Assembly (NCBI RefSeq): GCF_008365375.1
Contig: NZ_QOKW01000006.1
Coordinates: 62,001 to 126,000 of the forward strand
Direction of reading: 5' to 3'
Length of the DNA: 64,000 bases
Source: Roseomonas genomospecies 6
Lineage (GTDB): Bacteria; Pseudomonadota; Alphaproteobacteria; Azospirillales; Azospirillaceae
The notes beneath the pieces were generated by a model that had not been told where the DNA came from, searched no databases, and saw only the letters and a list, made by a program, of their open reading frames with translations. Positions 9,023-15,970 of the stretch are shown piece after piece (the first letter of the stretch is position 1; every line of letters begins with the position of its first letter). A program made the translations under genes and the position numbers.

Positions 9023-9086
9023 GTCTCTAACCCTCCCTGTATTCGCCTATGCCGGGGGTTCCATTGGAACCCTCGGCTATTTTTTT
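9023..9086 (+). ncRNA. Putative FNR/FixK-controlled small RNA, copy 1
   Basis: Predicted transcript of about 60 nt; no protein fits. The start near 9023 is inferred from the -10-like TACAAC and the box at -41.5. The 5' part is an unpaired stretch containing CCCTCCC at 9031-9037, complementary to Shine-Dalgarno sequences, and is part of a 25-nt block (9020-9044) repeated exactly 180 bp downstream. The 3' end is an intrinsic terminator: a 12-bp stem (9051-9062 with 9066-9077, one G-U pair) and seven T from 9080. I cannot assign it to a known family. Confidence 0.65.
9051..9086 (+). terminator. Rho-independent terminator of small RNA copy 1
   Basis: GCCGGGGGTTCC, loop ATT, GGAACCCTCGGC, then TAT and a T7 run. 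A strong intrinsic terminator. Confidence 0.9.
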
Positions 9087-9154
9087 GTGCGCAGATAAAT
9101 CGTGTCCTGTACAAGCCGCATCCGGTTGAAGCGAATCGAGAAAATTAGCGTAGG

Positions 9155-9168
9155 TTGATGTAGATCAA
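9155..9168 (+). promoter_or_regulatory. FNR/FixK-type box 2
   Basis: TTGAT-GTAG-ATCAA is a perfect match to the FNR/FixK consensus. It lies exactly 180 bp after box 1 and at the same distance (45 bp) from its repeat block. TAAACA at 9191-9196 is at the -10 position for a start near 9203. Confidence 0.75.
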
Positions 9169-9202
9169 CGAAGCGGATATGCCGAACGGATAAACACTCC
9201 TT

Positions 9203-9260
9203 GTCTCTAACCCTCCCTGTATTCACTTAGCCGGAGATTCGATGGAATCTCCGGTTTTTT
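9203..9260 (+). ncRNA. Putative FNR/FixK-controlled small RNA, copy 2
   Basis: Second predicted RNA of about 58 nt with the same architecture as copy 1: the identical 25-nt block (9200-9224) with CCCTCCC at 9211-9217, then a perfect 10-bp terminator stem (9231-9240 with 9245-9254, loop GATG) and six T. The stem sequence differs entirely from copy 1 and the box-to-start spacer has diverged, so box, -10, 5' segment and terminator appear to be separately conserved. Confidence 0.65.
9231..9260 (+). terminator. Rho-independent terminator of small RNA copy 2
   Basis: CCGGAGATTC and GAATCTCCGG pair perfectly around a GATG loop and are followed by TTTTTT. Confidence 0.9.
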
Positions 9261-9291
9261 CTTGTCCGGGTAGAGAAGCGAACCGCCTGTT

Positions 9292-9537
9292 TCATGGGCG
9301 GTGCCGCGTGCGCGTCCAGCGCATGACCGCCGCCAGTATGGACAGCGGCACGACGATCACCGCACCGATGAGAATGTAGGGCAGCGCCCAATGGAACAGA
9401 TCCGCGGCCAGCCGCGCGATCTCCTGGATGGTGCTCCAACTGTTGGTCAGGATATTTGCGGGATCGATGTCCAGGAAGGACAGGACCAACCCGACCACGA
9501 AGCACAGCAACAGCGTTTTGACGACCCAACCCACCAA
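9292..9537 (-). CDS. Small two-helix membrane protein (DUF6460-like)
   Basis: Predicted inner-membrane protein of 81 residues. Two hydrophobic helices are clear: about 5-22 (VVKTLLLCFVVGLVLSFL) and about 50-70 (ALPYILIGAVIVVPLSILAA), joined by a segment with DPANILTN. It resembles small alphaproteobacterial proteins annotated as DUF6460, but this is from memory of the pattern only. TTG at 9537 or GTG at 9534 is the start, chosen because GAGGTGAT lies 4-11 nt upstream and longer versions have no coding look. Function unknown. Confidence 0.6.
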   Translation of the reverse strand: MVGWVVKTLLLCFVVGLVLSFLDIDPANILTNSWSTIQEIARLAADLFHWALPYILIGAVIVVPLSILAAVMRWTRTRHRP

Positions 9538-10022
9538 GACATCACCTCGCACGTTCGGCGGACGGCATGGGACTGCCGAAGCGTTCCATGAAACGCAGTC
9601 GACGAGGACGCGGTTCCTTGCGCCGCCAATGCAATGGAGGAGCGGAAAGGAACGTCTTTGGATGGCCTGTCGCCGCCGCTTTCGGGCTATCCCCAAAATC
9701 TGTGGATAACTTTGTGAATGAGTCTGAAAGCCAATTGGAGAGGCAGTGCTGAAATTGCATACCCCCGATTTGAGCGTGCCCGCCGTGCGGGGAAGCCGTT
9801 GGATGTTCAGGACATCCAATCCATAAGGCTGTGATGGCAGCCTTTTGACGACATTGAATACGCCAAAAGAGATATGGGGATAACTTTGTTGAACATTTGG
9901 GTGTACGAACGCATCCCGATGCCGGAAGCGATCGGAACGCCGCAACACGCGTGAGCGGAATTTCACCCCATGAGAGCGGCGCGGACGCGTGCGCGGCTCG
10001 AGGCAAATGCCGGATTGGGAGG
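9538..10022. other. Non-coding stretch with DnaA-box-like motifs and an inverted repeat
   Basis: No convincing gene in 485 bp. It holds a perfect DnaA-box sequence (TGTGGATAA, 9701-9709), a one-mismatch version 174 bp on (TGGGGATAA, 9875-9883), both followed by the same ACTTTGT extension, and an 8-bp inverted repeat TTGGATGT-N5-ACATCCAA (9799-9819). No replication gene is nearby. Confidence 0.5.
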
Positions 10023-10099
10023 TGGCGACCCCAGCAGGATTCGAACCTGCGACCTATCGCTTAGAAGGCGATTGCTCTATCCAACTGAGCTATGGGGCC
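10023..10099 (-). tRNA. tRNA-Arg (anticodon TCT)
   Basis: 77-nt cloverleaf on the minus strand including an encoded CCA. Acceptor GGCCCCA pairs with TGGGGTC (one G-U), the D-arm contains AGCTCAGTTGGATAGAGC, the anticodon loop is CTTCTAA with anticodon TCT, and the T-arm GCAGG-TTCGAAT-CCTGC is standard. Confidence 0.97.
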
Positions 10100-10109
10100 T
10101 CGGTCCGGC

Positions 10110-10406
10110 TCAGAAGCGCGGACGGTCCATGCGGAAGTTGTCGGCGTAGTTGCGCGGGCGGACGCGGCGCACCGGCGCATCCTGCACCGTGTATTCCCAC
10201 CCCTTGCGCTTGGCGAAGGCGACGGCCTCCTCCGAGGTTTCGAAGCCGATGCGCACCTGGTTCAGGGTGTCGCCGGAGCTGATCCAGCCCATCAGCGGCT
10301 CCGGACGGCGCGGGGTTTCGATTTCGTACTCGAGCAGCCAACGATGCGTCTTGGCACGCCCGGACTGAGTGGCCGCTTTGCTCGGCTGGTAGATCCGGAC
10401 TTTCAT
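10110..10406 (-). CDS. NDUFS4-like complex I accessory subunit
   Basis: 98-residue protein of the ETC complex I conserved-region family (NDUFS4 type), an accessory subunit of NADH:ubiquinone oxidoreductase kept in alphaproteobacteria and mitochondria. MKVRIYQPSKAATQSGRAKT, WLLEYE, MGWISSGDT and the AVAFAKRKGWEY segment are hallmarks. It acts on the matrix/cytoplasmic side of the complex. The ATG at 10406 has GGAGATG upstream. The gene sits between two tRNA genes on the same strand and away from nuo genes. Confidence 0.9.
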   Translation of the reverse strand: MKVRIYQPSKAATQSGRAKTHRWLLEYEIETPRRPEPLMGWISSGDTLNQVRIGFETSEEAVAFAKRKGWEYTVQDAPVRRVRPRNYADNFRMDRPRF

Positions 10407-10455
10407 GACGCGGCATCTCCTCTGATACGTGCGTGTTGCATCGTTCTGATTTCGT

Positions 10456-10533
10456 TGGTCGGGGCGCCCGGATTCGAACCGGGGGCCTCCAGTACCCAAA
10501 ACTGGCGCGCTGACCAGACTGCGCTACGCCCCG
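10456..10533 (-). tRNA. tRNA-Pro (anticodon TGG)
   Basis: 78-nt cloverleaf on the minus strand with encoded CCA. Acceptor CGGGGCG/CGCCCCG, D-arm GCGC...GCGC, anticodon stem CCAGT/ACTGG with loop TTTGGGT (anticodon TGG) and T-arm CCCGG-TTCGAAT-CCGGG are all intact. Confidence 0.97.
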
Positions 10534-10612
10534 ACGTCGCGGAGTGAAATACACGAACCCCGCGCGGACGGCAAGGAGCAGGAGCATCTATCCCGCAGGG
10601 TGGACCTTCCGT

Positions 10613-11155
10613 ATGATGCGCCCCCTTTCGACCGTGCCGAACGCCGCCCCCGTGAACGCTCCCGCCCCACCGGAATCCCGCATCGCCGTCTTCGTTTCCG
10701 GACTGGACGACATCCCCTCCGGGCGCGCCGCCGTCGCCCTGGCGAACGCGCTGCATCGGCGGGGCCATGGACTCGACGTCGTGGCGCCGATGGGGGGTGG
10801 GCCGCTGCGAACGGCGCTGCTTCCCGGCATCGGGCAGATCGACCTTGCCAGGCGTCACACCGCCACCTCCGTCCTGGCGCTGGCCCGGATCGTCGCGGAG
10901 CGGCGTCCCCTAGGGCTGATCGGATCGGGGTCGGACGCCGGTCTGGTCGCTCTGGCCGCCGCCCGTCTGTCCTGCTGCGGCACGCCCGTGGCGGTGCTGG
11001 AGGATGCGCCTTCGCCGTTGGAGCAAAGGCTGCGGCGCTTCCTGCGGAGCCGGCTGCAACCCTGCGCCGCCGTGCCGGCGAGAAGCGTCGATGATGATCC
11101 GGAGGAGGCCGCTCGGATCGTCCTGACCGCCTTCGGCCTCCCGGACGTGGCCTAA
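10613..11155 (+). CDS. Glycosyltransferase N-terminal-domain-like protein
   Basis: 180 residues from the ATG at 10613. The sequence IAVFVSGLDDIPSGRAAVAL and ALHRRGHGLDVVAPMGGGPL resembles the N-terminal Rossmann half of GT4 glycosyltransferases, but the second, nucleotide-sugar-binding half is absent. It could be a truncated or free-standing domain, and an enzymatic role is doubtful. An earlier start at 10544 would run into the tRNA-Pro promoter region and is rejected. The ribosome-binding site is weak. It converges on the DUF192 gene with 13 bp between. Confidence 0.6.
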   Translation: MMRPLSTVPNAAPVNAPAPPESRIAVFVSGLDDIPSGRAAVALANALHRRGHGLDVVAPMGGGPLRTALLPGIGQIDLARRHTATSVLALARIVAERRPLGLIGSGSDAGLVALAAARLSCCGTPVAVLEDAPSPLEQRLRRFLRSRLQPCAAVPARSVDDDPEEAARIVLTAFGLPDVA

Positions 11156-11168
11156 CGCCGCAGGGGCG

Positions 11169-11663
11169 TCACTTCGCGGTGCCGAAGGCCGAATGCACCA
11201 CGCGGTCGCCCGGACGGATGCCCAGACGCGCGCTCATCCCTCCGTTGATCTCCAGAATGCCCTTCACCGGCCCGGTGGAGTTCACGGCGTCCAACGAATG
11301 GGGCACGGCGTTGGCATGGATGTTCACGATGCGCCCGTCCGCCCCGATGAAGATCATGTCCAGCGGGATCAGCGTGTTCTTCATCCAGAAGCTGGCCGGC
11401 TGCGGGCGATCGTAGGTGAACAGCATTCCGGCATCGGCGGCCATTCTCTCGCGGTGCATCAGCCCCTGCGCCTGCTGGGCCGGCGTTTCCGCCAGTTCGA
11501 CGTCGAAGCGGTACTTGCCGCCGCCCGCCGTCTCGATGGTCAGTGTGGACCGCGCGAAGCTCTCCAGTGCCGCCGCCGGCAGGGCGGACAGCAGAATCAT
11601 CACACCCAGCAGAATCCCGCCCAGAATCCCACCACGCACAGCCCGTCCGATCATCGCGTTCAA
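11169..11663 (-). CDS. DUF192 family secreted protein
   Basis: Exported or membrane-anchored protein of the DUF192 (COG1430) family, up to 164 residues. A signal-like hydrophobic segment (about 14-33) precedes FDVELAETPAQQAQGLMHRE and FWMKNTLIPLDMIFIGADG, which define the family; function is unknown. Two starts compete: TTG 11663, with AAGGA at good spacing, and ATG 11654, which has no site at the right distance. I keep the TTG. It lies after the coiled-coil gene pair on the same strand. Confidence 0.85.
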   Translation of the reverse strand: MNAMIGRAVRGGILGGILLGVMILLSALPAAALESFARSTLTIETAGGGKYRFDVELAETPAQQAQGLMHRERMAADAGMLFTYDRPQPASFWMKNTLIPLDMIFIGADGRIVNIHANAVPHSLDAVNSTGPVKGILEINGGMSARLGIRPGDRVVHSAFGTAK

Positions 11664-11724
11664 CCCATTCCTTTGACGTTCCGGGCCGGACGATGCCGTT
11701 GGAGGGGGCGCCTGTCCAGCGGCG

Positions 11725-12279
11725 TTACGCGGCCGTCCGGTCGGTCGAGGTGCTGTAGATGTCCTTGGTCACCGGCTTGACCTCCTTGATCTGATAGCCC
11801 GGCCGGGCGCTGAAGCGGCGGTTGGCCCGCTCGGCGGCTTCCCGTTCGCTCTCGGCCCAGACCAGATAGTCGCGCCCGCGCGCCCATTCGACGGCCAGAG
11901 GGTGCAGGGCGTCGATCTCGCCGATCTGCTGGTTGACGACGGTGACCAACCATTCCTTGTCGTTCGGGTTCCGCCGGTCGGTAAGGATCAGCAACTGGGG
12001 GCGCTGTCTGGCCTGCGCCTCGGACAGGCGGCGTTGGATGTCGGACTGCTTGCGGCGCGCCTCGACCGTGTCGGCCAAACACTCCTCGATCTCCTTGGCG
12101 ACGTTCTCCTCCTCGTGCTGGAGCCGGCGGATCGTCGCTTCCAGCTTGCCGACGGTGTCCTTGGCCGCGCGCATCCGGCTGCGGCTCTGCGCCACCTCCG
12201 AATCGACCGCCAGCAGCACGTTGCCGAGCCACGCCCCGATGGCGATGATCCCAAGGATGATGAGGAAGTTGACCATCAT
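11725..12279 (-). CDS. Coiled-coil membrane protein, second gene of a two-gene unit
   Basis: I do not recognise this family. 184 residues: one N-terminal TM helix (MMVNFLIILGIIAIGAWLGN), then a long heptad-rich coiled coil (about 28-95, many Glu, Arg, Gln and Leu), then a globular tail (about 100-165) with a LLILTDRRNPNDKEW strand-like segment. It would sit in the inner membrane with the coil in the cytoplasm or periplasm. The ATG at 12279 overlaps the upstream stop as ATGA, so the two products are translationally coupled and probably form one complex. Confidence 0.7.
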   Translation of the reverse strand: MMVNFLIILGIIAIGAWLGNVLLAVDSEVAQSRSRMRAAKDTVGKLEATIRRLQHEEENVAKEIEECLADTVEARRKQSDIQRRLSEAQARQRPQLLILTDRRNPNDKEWLVTVVNQQIGEIDALHPLAVEWARGRDYLVWAESEREAAERANRRFSARPGYQIKEVKPVTKDIYSTSTDRTAA

Positions 12280-12851
12280 GACGGGGGCGCCTTGGCCTTG
12301 ATCCGGACGGGGTTGGGGCGCCCTTGCGTCTTCTGGAAGTTCTTGGTGAAGCCCATCTTGAAGGGAAAGGCCAGTTCGACGAGTTGCCTGGCCTCCTCCA
12401 TTCCGGATGCCCAGACCTCGGCCACGTTGGCGCAGCGCCAAATCGGGTTGACCTGGGACTTGTCGCCGCTGTTCCTTGATGTCGAGGACGCCTTCTCCTG
12501 GGCGATGTTCACCAGGAACTTCGACATGCCGGCCTGGGGATCGCCCACCTCGTGCACGAACAGGGGCGGTTGCAGCGCGATCTCTGCGATGGCCCGCTCC
12601 ATCTTCCGGTTCTCGGACTCGATGCGGTGCTTGTCGGCGGACACCTGGTTGCGCCGTTGAACCTTCACGTTGACCCGGTCCTGAAGCTCGTGAATCTCCG
12701 AATGCAGGACGTAGATGCGGTTCTCAAGCTGACTGATTCCCGCCGCACGGTGCAGGTATTCGGGCAGGAACCGCTTGAGCATCATGGCGACGGGGATCGC
12801 GGCCAGCATCATCGCGGCGATGGTCAGCAGGAGCAAGGTCGTGTTGGACAT
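12276..12851 (-). CDS. Coiled-coil membrane protein, first gene of a two-gene unit
   Basis: Unrecognised, 191 residues. An N-terminal TM helix (about 5-25) is followed by a coiled coil (about 35-88, ISQLENRIYVLHSEIHELQD, then Arg/Glu/Lys-rich) and a C-terminal domain holding two Trp residues and ending in a basic tail. The topology copies that of the partner gene, suggesting two related hetero-oligomeric subunits. The ATG at 12851 has AGGGGCAGG upstream; a longer frame to 12950 has no ribosome-binding site. Divergence suggests fast evolution or lineage restriction. Confidence 0.7.
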   Translation of the reverse strand: MSNTTLLLLTIAAMMLAAIPVAMMLKRFLPEYLHRAAGISQLENRIYVLHSEIHELQDRVNVKVQRRNQVSADKHRIESENRKMERAIAEIALQPPLFVHEVGDPQAGMSKFLVNIAQEKASSTSRNSGDKSQVNPIWRCANVAEVWASGMEEARQLVELAFPFKMGFTKNFQKTQGRPNPVRIKAKAPPS

Positions 12852-12997
12852 CGGCGGCCTGCCCCTCTCCCTCTTCTCCGGCACGGCGTGCAATCGCGGA
12901 ACGGTCTGCAGACGGCGCGAGTCGCGCGAATCAGGCTGGCCGATTCGCATCGCTCCGTCAACAGAGTGTCATTCCATCTGGAAAACCTTTCCAAAGA

Positions 12998-14179
12998 TTA
13001 TCCAAAGAGTTCCATCTTCGTTTTTGCCGCAGCGGCAACCCGACGCACCTCCTCCCGGACAGGACCGGGACGCGGGGCATCTACCAAGGTGGTGAACCAA
13101 TGCTCGGGCGGGTTCCGTCCGGCGGCGCGCGACCAGGACAGCGCCCGCAGCACGCCTTCGGCCTCCGGCGTGGGCGGCACCGCCGGGTCGATCCCGTTCA
13201 GAACCGCCCAGATTCCGGCCCAGCAGCGACCGACGGACCAGGGATTGTATCCCCCTCCCCCAACCACCAGCACGCGCGGCGCAAGCCCCATCAGGGCACG
13301 CACCGCCCGCCACAACGCGCCGTTCGACAGTTCCAGACGGCTCAAGGGGTCTTCGGCCAGCGCGTCGGCGCCGGTCTGGATCACCAGCGCCTGCGGTCGG
13401 AACGCCAGTCCCAGCGGCAGGATCACCGTCTCCAGAAGATAGTCCATCTCCGTATCGTTGAACTCCGGCGGCACCGGCAGATTGCAAGCCAGTGCACCGG
13501 GCCGGTCCTCTGCCTTTCCCGTGAAAGGCCAGCGCCCGTCCTCGTGGACGGAGAGGGTCAGGACCCGGTCGTCGTCGGCGAAGGCGTCCTCCACCCCGTC
13601 GCCGTGATGGGCGTCCAGATCGACATAGAGGACCCGTTCGACTCCCGAATCGAGCAACGCCAGGATGCCCAGCACCGGCGCGTTGAAATAGCAGAAGCCG
13701 CTGGCCCGCCCCGGACGGGCGTGGTGGGTGCCGCTGGCCGGGCTGTAGACGATGCCGGCGGGCGCCCCGGCCAGCAGGCGCCCAGCCAGGATGGCCGCCC
13801 CCGTGCTGATGGCGGGGCGCCGGTACATCTCCGGAAAGACGGGGTTCTCCAACCGGCCCAGATTGTAGCGCTCTCCGGTCCCGGCATCCACGCGCTGCTC
13901 CGCCTCCGCGCGGTGTAGGGCGGCGATGTAGTCCGGGGCGTGAAAGCGGGCCAGTTCGTGAGGAGTCGCCATCGGGCTGTCGCGATAGACCGTGTCGGGC
14001 AGCCACCCCATGGCACGGCTGAGGTCGATGGCGGTCGATACCCGCGGGATGGCCAGCGGATGCTTCGCACCGTAGCTGGAGCCCCGGTAGATCTCGCTGC
14101 CCAGGAACAGCGGGCGGATGGTGACGTCGCTCGGACAATCGGCGGTCGGAACATCGGCGGTCGGAAAATCGGTCGGCAT
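12998..14179 (-). CDS. Histone-deacetylase-superfamily (AcuC-type) zinc amidohydrolase
   Basis: Predicted zinc deacetylase of the HDAC/AcuC fold, 393 residues, probably acting on acetyl-lysine of proteins or on acetylated polyamines or small molecules. The His pair in GTHHAR, the zinc ligands in DLDAHHGDG and the Asp of GADAL are present, with GGGGYNPWS near the C-terminus. An AcuC role in reversing acetyl-CoA synthetase acetylation is one possibility, not shown here. The N-terminus contains a 15-bp repeat encoding PTAD-V twice and may be a flexible tail. Its start is divergent from the DUF1194 gene, 126 bp away. Confidence 0.85.
   Translation of the reverse strand: MPTDFPTADVPTADCPSDVTIRPLFLGSEIYRGSSYGAKHPLAIPRVSTAIDLSRAMGWLPDTVYRDSPMATPHELARFHAPDYIAALHRAEAEQRVDAGTGERYNLGRLENPVFPEMYRRPAISTGAAILAGRLLAGAPAGIVYSPASGTHHARPGRASGFCYFNAPVLGILALLDSGVERVLYVDLDAHHGDGVEDAFADDDRVLTLSVHEDGRWPFTGKAEDRPGALACNLPVPPEFNDTEMDYLLETVILPLGLAFRPQALVIQTGADALAEDPLSRLELSNGALWRAVRALMGLAPRVLVVGGGGYNPWSVGRCWAGIWAVLNGIDPAVPPTPEAEGVLRALSWSRAAGRNPPEHWFTTLVDAPRPGPVREEVRRVAAAAKTKMELFG
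14136..14165. repeat. 15-bp near-perfect tandem duplication in the deacetylase N-terminus
   Basis: Two adjacent 15-bp units (14136-14150, 14151-14165) share ATCGGCGGTCGGA, and a third shortened unit follows. They encode the repeated FPTADVPTAD-like start of the deacetylase and keep the frame. Confidence 0.85.
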
Positions 14180-14305
14180 GGGGTGGAGAGGTGGCGCGGG
14201 GAAGCCCGTCCGTCAACGCCTCGCGCAGAACGCCCCTTGTCCCGGCGCCGCGGCGACCTCTTTTCTTGAGTGGGCTTGGGGAGACATCCGCGGGGGAGGC
14301 ACGGC

Positions 14306-15064
14306 ATGGACGGTGCGTGGCGTCTGGCGGGGGTGGCCGTCGCGGTCTTGCTGGCGGGAGGAGCGGACGAGGCGGCCAAGGCCGACACGCCGGTCGATCT
14401 GGAATTGGTGCTGGCGGTGGACGTGTCCGGCAGCGTGGACGCGGAGGAAGGCCGCCTCCAGCGGGAGGGCTATGTCGCCGCCCTTACCGACCCGAAGGTC
14501 CAGGCGGCGATCCGCGGCGGCCCCTATGGGCGCATCGCCGTCACCTATGTGGAGTGGGCCGGGGACGGCTTCCAGCGGGTCACGGTGCCCTGGACCCTGC
14601 TGAGCGACCGGAACAGCGTCGAGTCCTTCGCCTCCTCCATCGCCGAGTCGCCCTACCTCACCGCGCAATGGACCTCGATCAGCGCCGCCATCGACTTCAG
14701 CGCCCGCCTGTTCAACGACAACGGGTTCGAAGGGGTGCGGCGGGTGATCGACGTCTCGGGCGACGGGGTCAACAACCGTGGGCGCCCGGTGCAATGGGCG
14801 CGCGACGAGGCGGTCGCCGCGGGGATCACCATCAACGGCCTGCCGATCCTGAACGACCGCCCAAATCCCTGGGGCGGGGCGGCGCCGACCAACCTGGACG
14901 GCTATTACCAGGACCATGTGATCGGCGGTCCCGGCGCCTTCCTGGTCCCCGCCGTCAGCTTCGAAGCCTTTGCCGACGCGATCCTCAGCAAGCTGCTTCT
15001 GGAGATTTCAGGCCTGCCGCCGGACCCCGGTACGGGCGCCCCAACCGGGTTGGCCAGCCGCTAG
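14306..15064 (+). CDS. DUF1194 (VWA-like) exported protein
   Basis: 252 residues with an N-terminal signal segment (about 6-20) and a von Willebrand A-type fold. The MIDAS motif is DVSGS (39-43), and IDVSGDGVNNRG and the following GITINGLPIL match DUF1194 proteins. Likely periplasmic, with a metal-dependent adhesion or binding role; no partner is known. ATG 14306 follows GGAGG; an earlier start at 14270 is less good. Upstream is a 126-bp gap shared with the divergent deacetylase gene. Confidence 0.85.
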   Translation: MDGAWRLAGVAVAVLLAGGADEAAKADTPVDLELVLAVDVSGSVDAEEGRLQREGYVAALTDPKVQAAIRGGPYGRIAVTYVEWAGDGFQRVTVPWTLLSDRNSVESFASSIAESPYLTAQWTSISAAIDFSARLFNDNGFEGVRRVIDVSGDGVNNRGRPVQWARDEAVAAGITINGLPILNDRPNPWGGAAPTNLDGYYQDHVIGGPGAFLVPAVSFEAFADAILSKLLLEISGLPPDPGTGAPTGLASR

Positions 15065-15144
15065 CCGGGCCGTTGCCAGACCGGCCCGTCAGACGTTACC
15101 TATTGTACGTTGGGTCAACCGGTTCGAAACCTGCGAGCGAGACC

Positions 15145-15969
15145 ATGCCGATCAAGACAATCCTGCTTCATATGTCGAACGACGACCGCCATGCCCAGCG
15201 GTTGGAGGTCGCGGTCGGTCTCGCCAAGCGCTTCTCGGCCTTCGTGGAGGTGCTGTTCGTCGCCTCGCCGGTGTCCATGCCCGCCGCGGTGACCGGACGC
15301 GCCGCCTCATACGCCTACATCGCGGAGGCCACGGCCATCGCCCACGAGAAGGCCGAGCGGATCGAACAGGTGGTGCGGCAGGCGCTGAAGGACTGTTCCT
15401 ATTCCTGGACGATCGAGGAAGGCGACCATGTGGAGCTGCTGGCGGCCCGCGCCGCCTACGCCGACCTCGCCATCGTGACGCAGAGCCATGGCGACGATCT
15501 CGACGACCGGGTGATGCTGCATCTTCCGGACCGGCTGCCGCTGGTGAGCCCCTGCCCCACGCTGGTGCTGCCTTACGGCGTCCCCGCGCCGGCGGTGATC
15601 GGCCGTCATGTGGTGGTGGCCTGGAAGAACACGCGGGAGGCCGGGCGGGCGGTGCGCAACGCCATGCCCTTCCTCAAGGCGGCGGAAAAGGTGACCGTGC
15701 TGACCGTCGACCCGCCGGGGCACAGCCTGGACCGCGGGCGCGACCTGATGATCTGGCTCGAACGCCACGGCGTCCGCAGCGGCCACCAGTCGAACATCCA
15801 CCAGGGCGGCGACGTGGGCGACGTCGTCATCGCCAGCAACCGCGATCTGGGCGGCGATCTGCTGGTGATGGGGTCCTACGGCCACTCCCGCCTGCGGGAA
15901 CTGGTCCTGGGCGGGACGACCCGCACGATCCTCTCGGATCTCGAAGTCCCGGTGCTGATGTCGCACTGA
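15145..15969 (+). CDS. Universal stress protein, two UspA domains
   Basis: 274-residue tandem UspA protein: domain 1 about 1-140, domain 2 about 150-274. The second domain has the C-terminal nucleotide-binding pattern GSYGHSRLRELVLGG followed by TTRTIL, with Gly where many ATP-binding members have Ser or Thr, so ATP binding is uncertain. Domain 1 lacks a clear motif of this kind. Cytoplasmic stress or starvation response protein. ATG 15145 is 80 bp after the DUF1194 gene; the spacing allows its own promoter. It converges on the antiporter gene. Confidence 0.88.
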   Translation: MPIKTILLHMSNDDRHAQRLEVAVGLAKRFSAFVEVLFVASPVSMPAAVTGRAASYAYIAEATAIAHEKAERIEQVVRQALKDCSYSWTIEEGDHVELLAARAAYADLAIVTQSHGDDLDDRVMLHLPDRLPLVSPCPTLVLPYGVPAPAVIGRHVVVAWKNTREAGRAVRNAMPFLKAAEKVTVLTVDPPGHSLDRGRDLMIWLERHGVRSGHQSNIHQGGDVGDVVIASNRDLGGDLLVMGSYGHSRLRELVLGGTTRTILSDLEVPVLMSH

Positions 15970-15970
15970 T

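Noticed and set aside
9020..9260. CRISPR-like repeat array
   Set aside because: Only two copies of the 25-nt block, with promoter boxes and terminators between; no spacers or cas genes.
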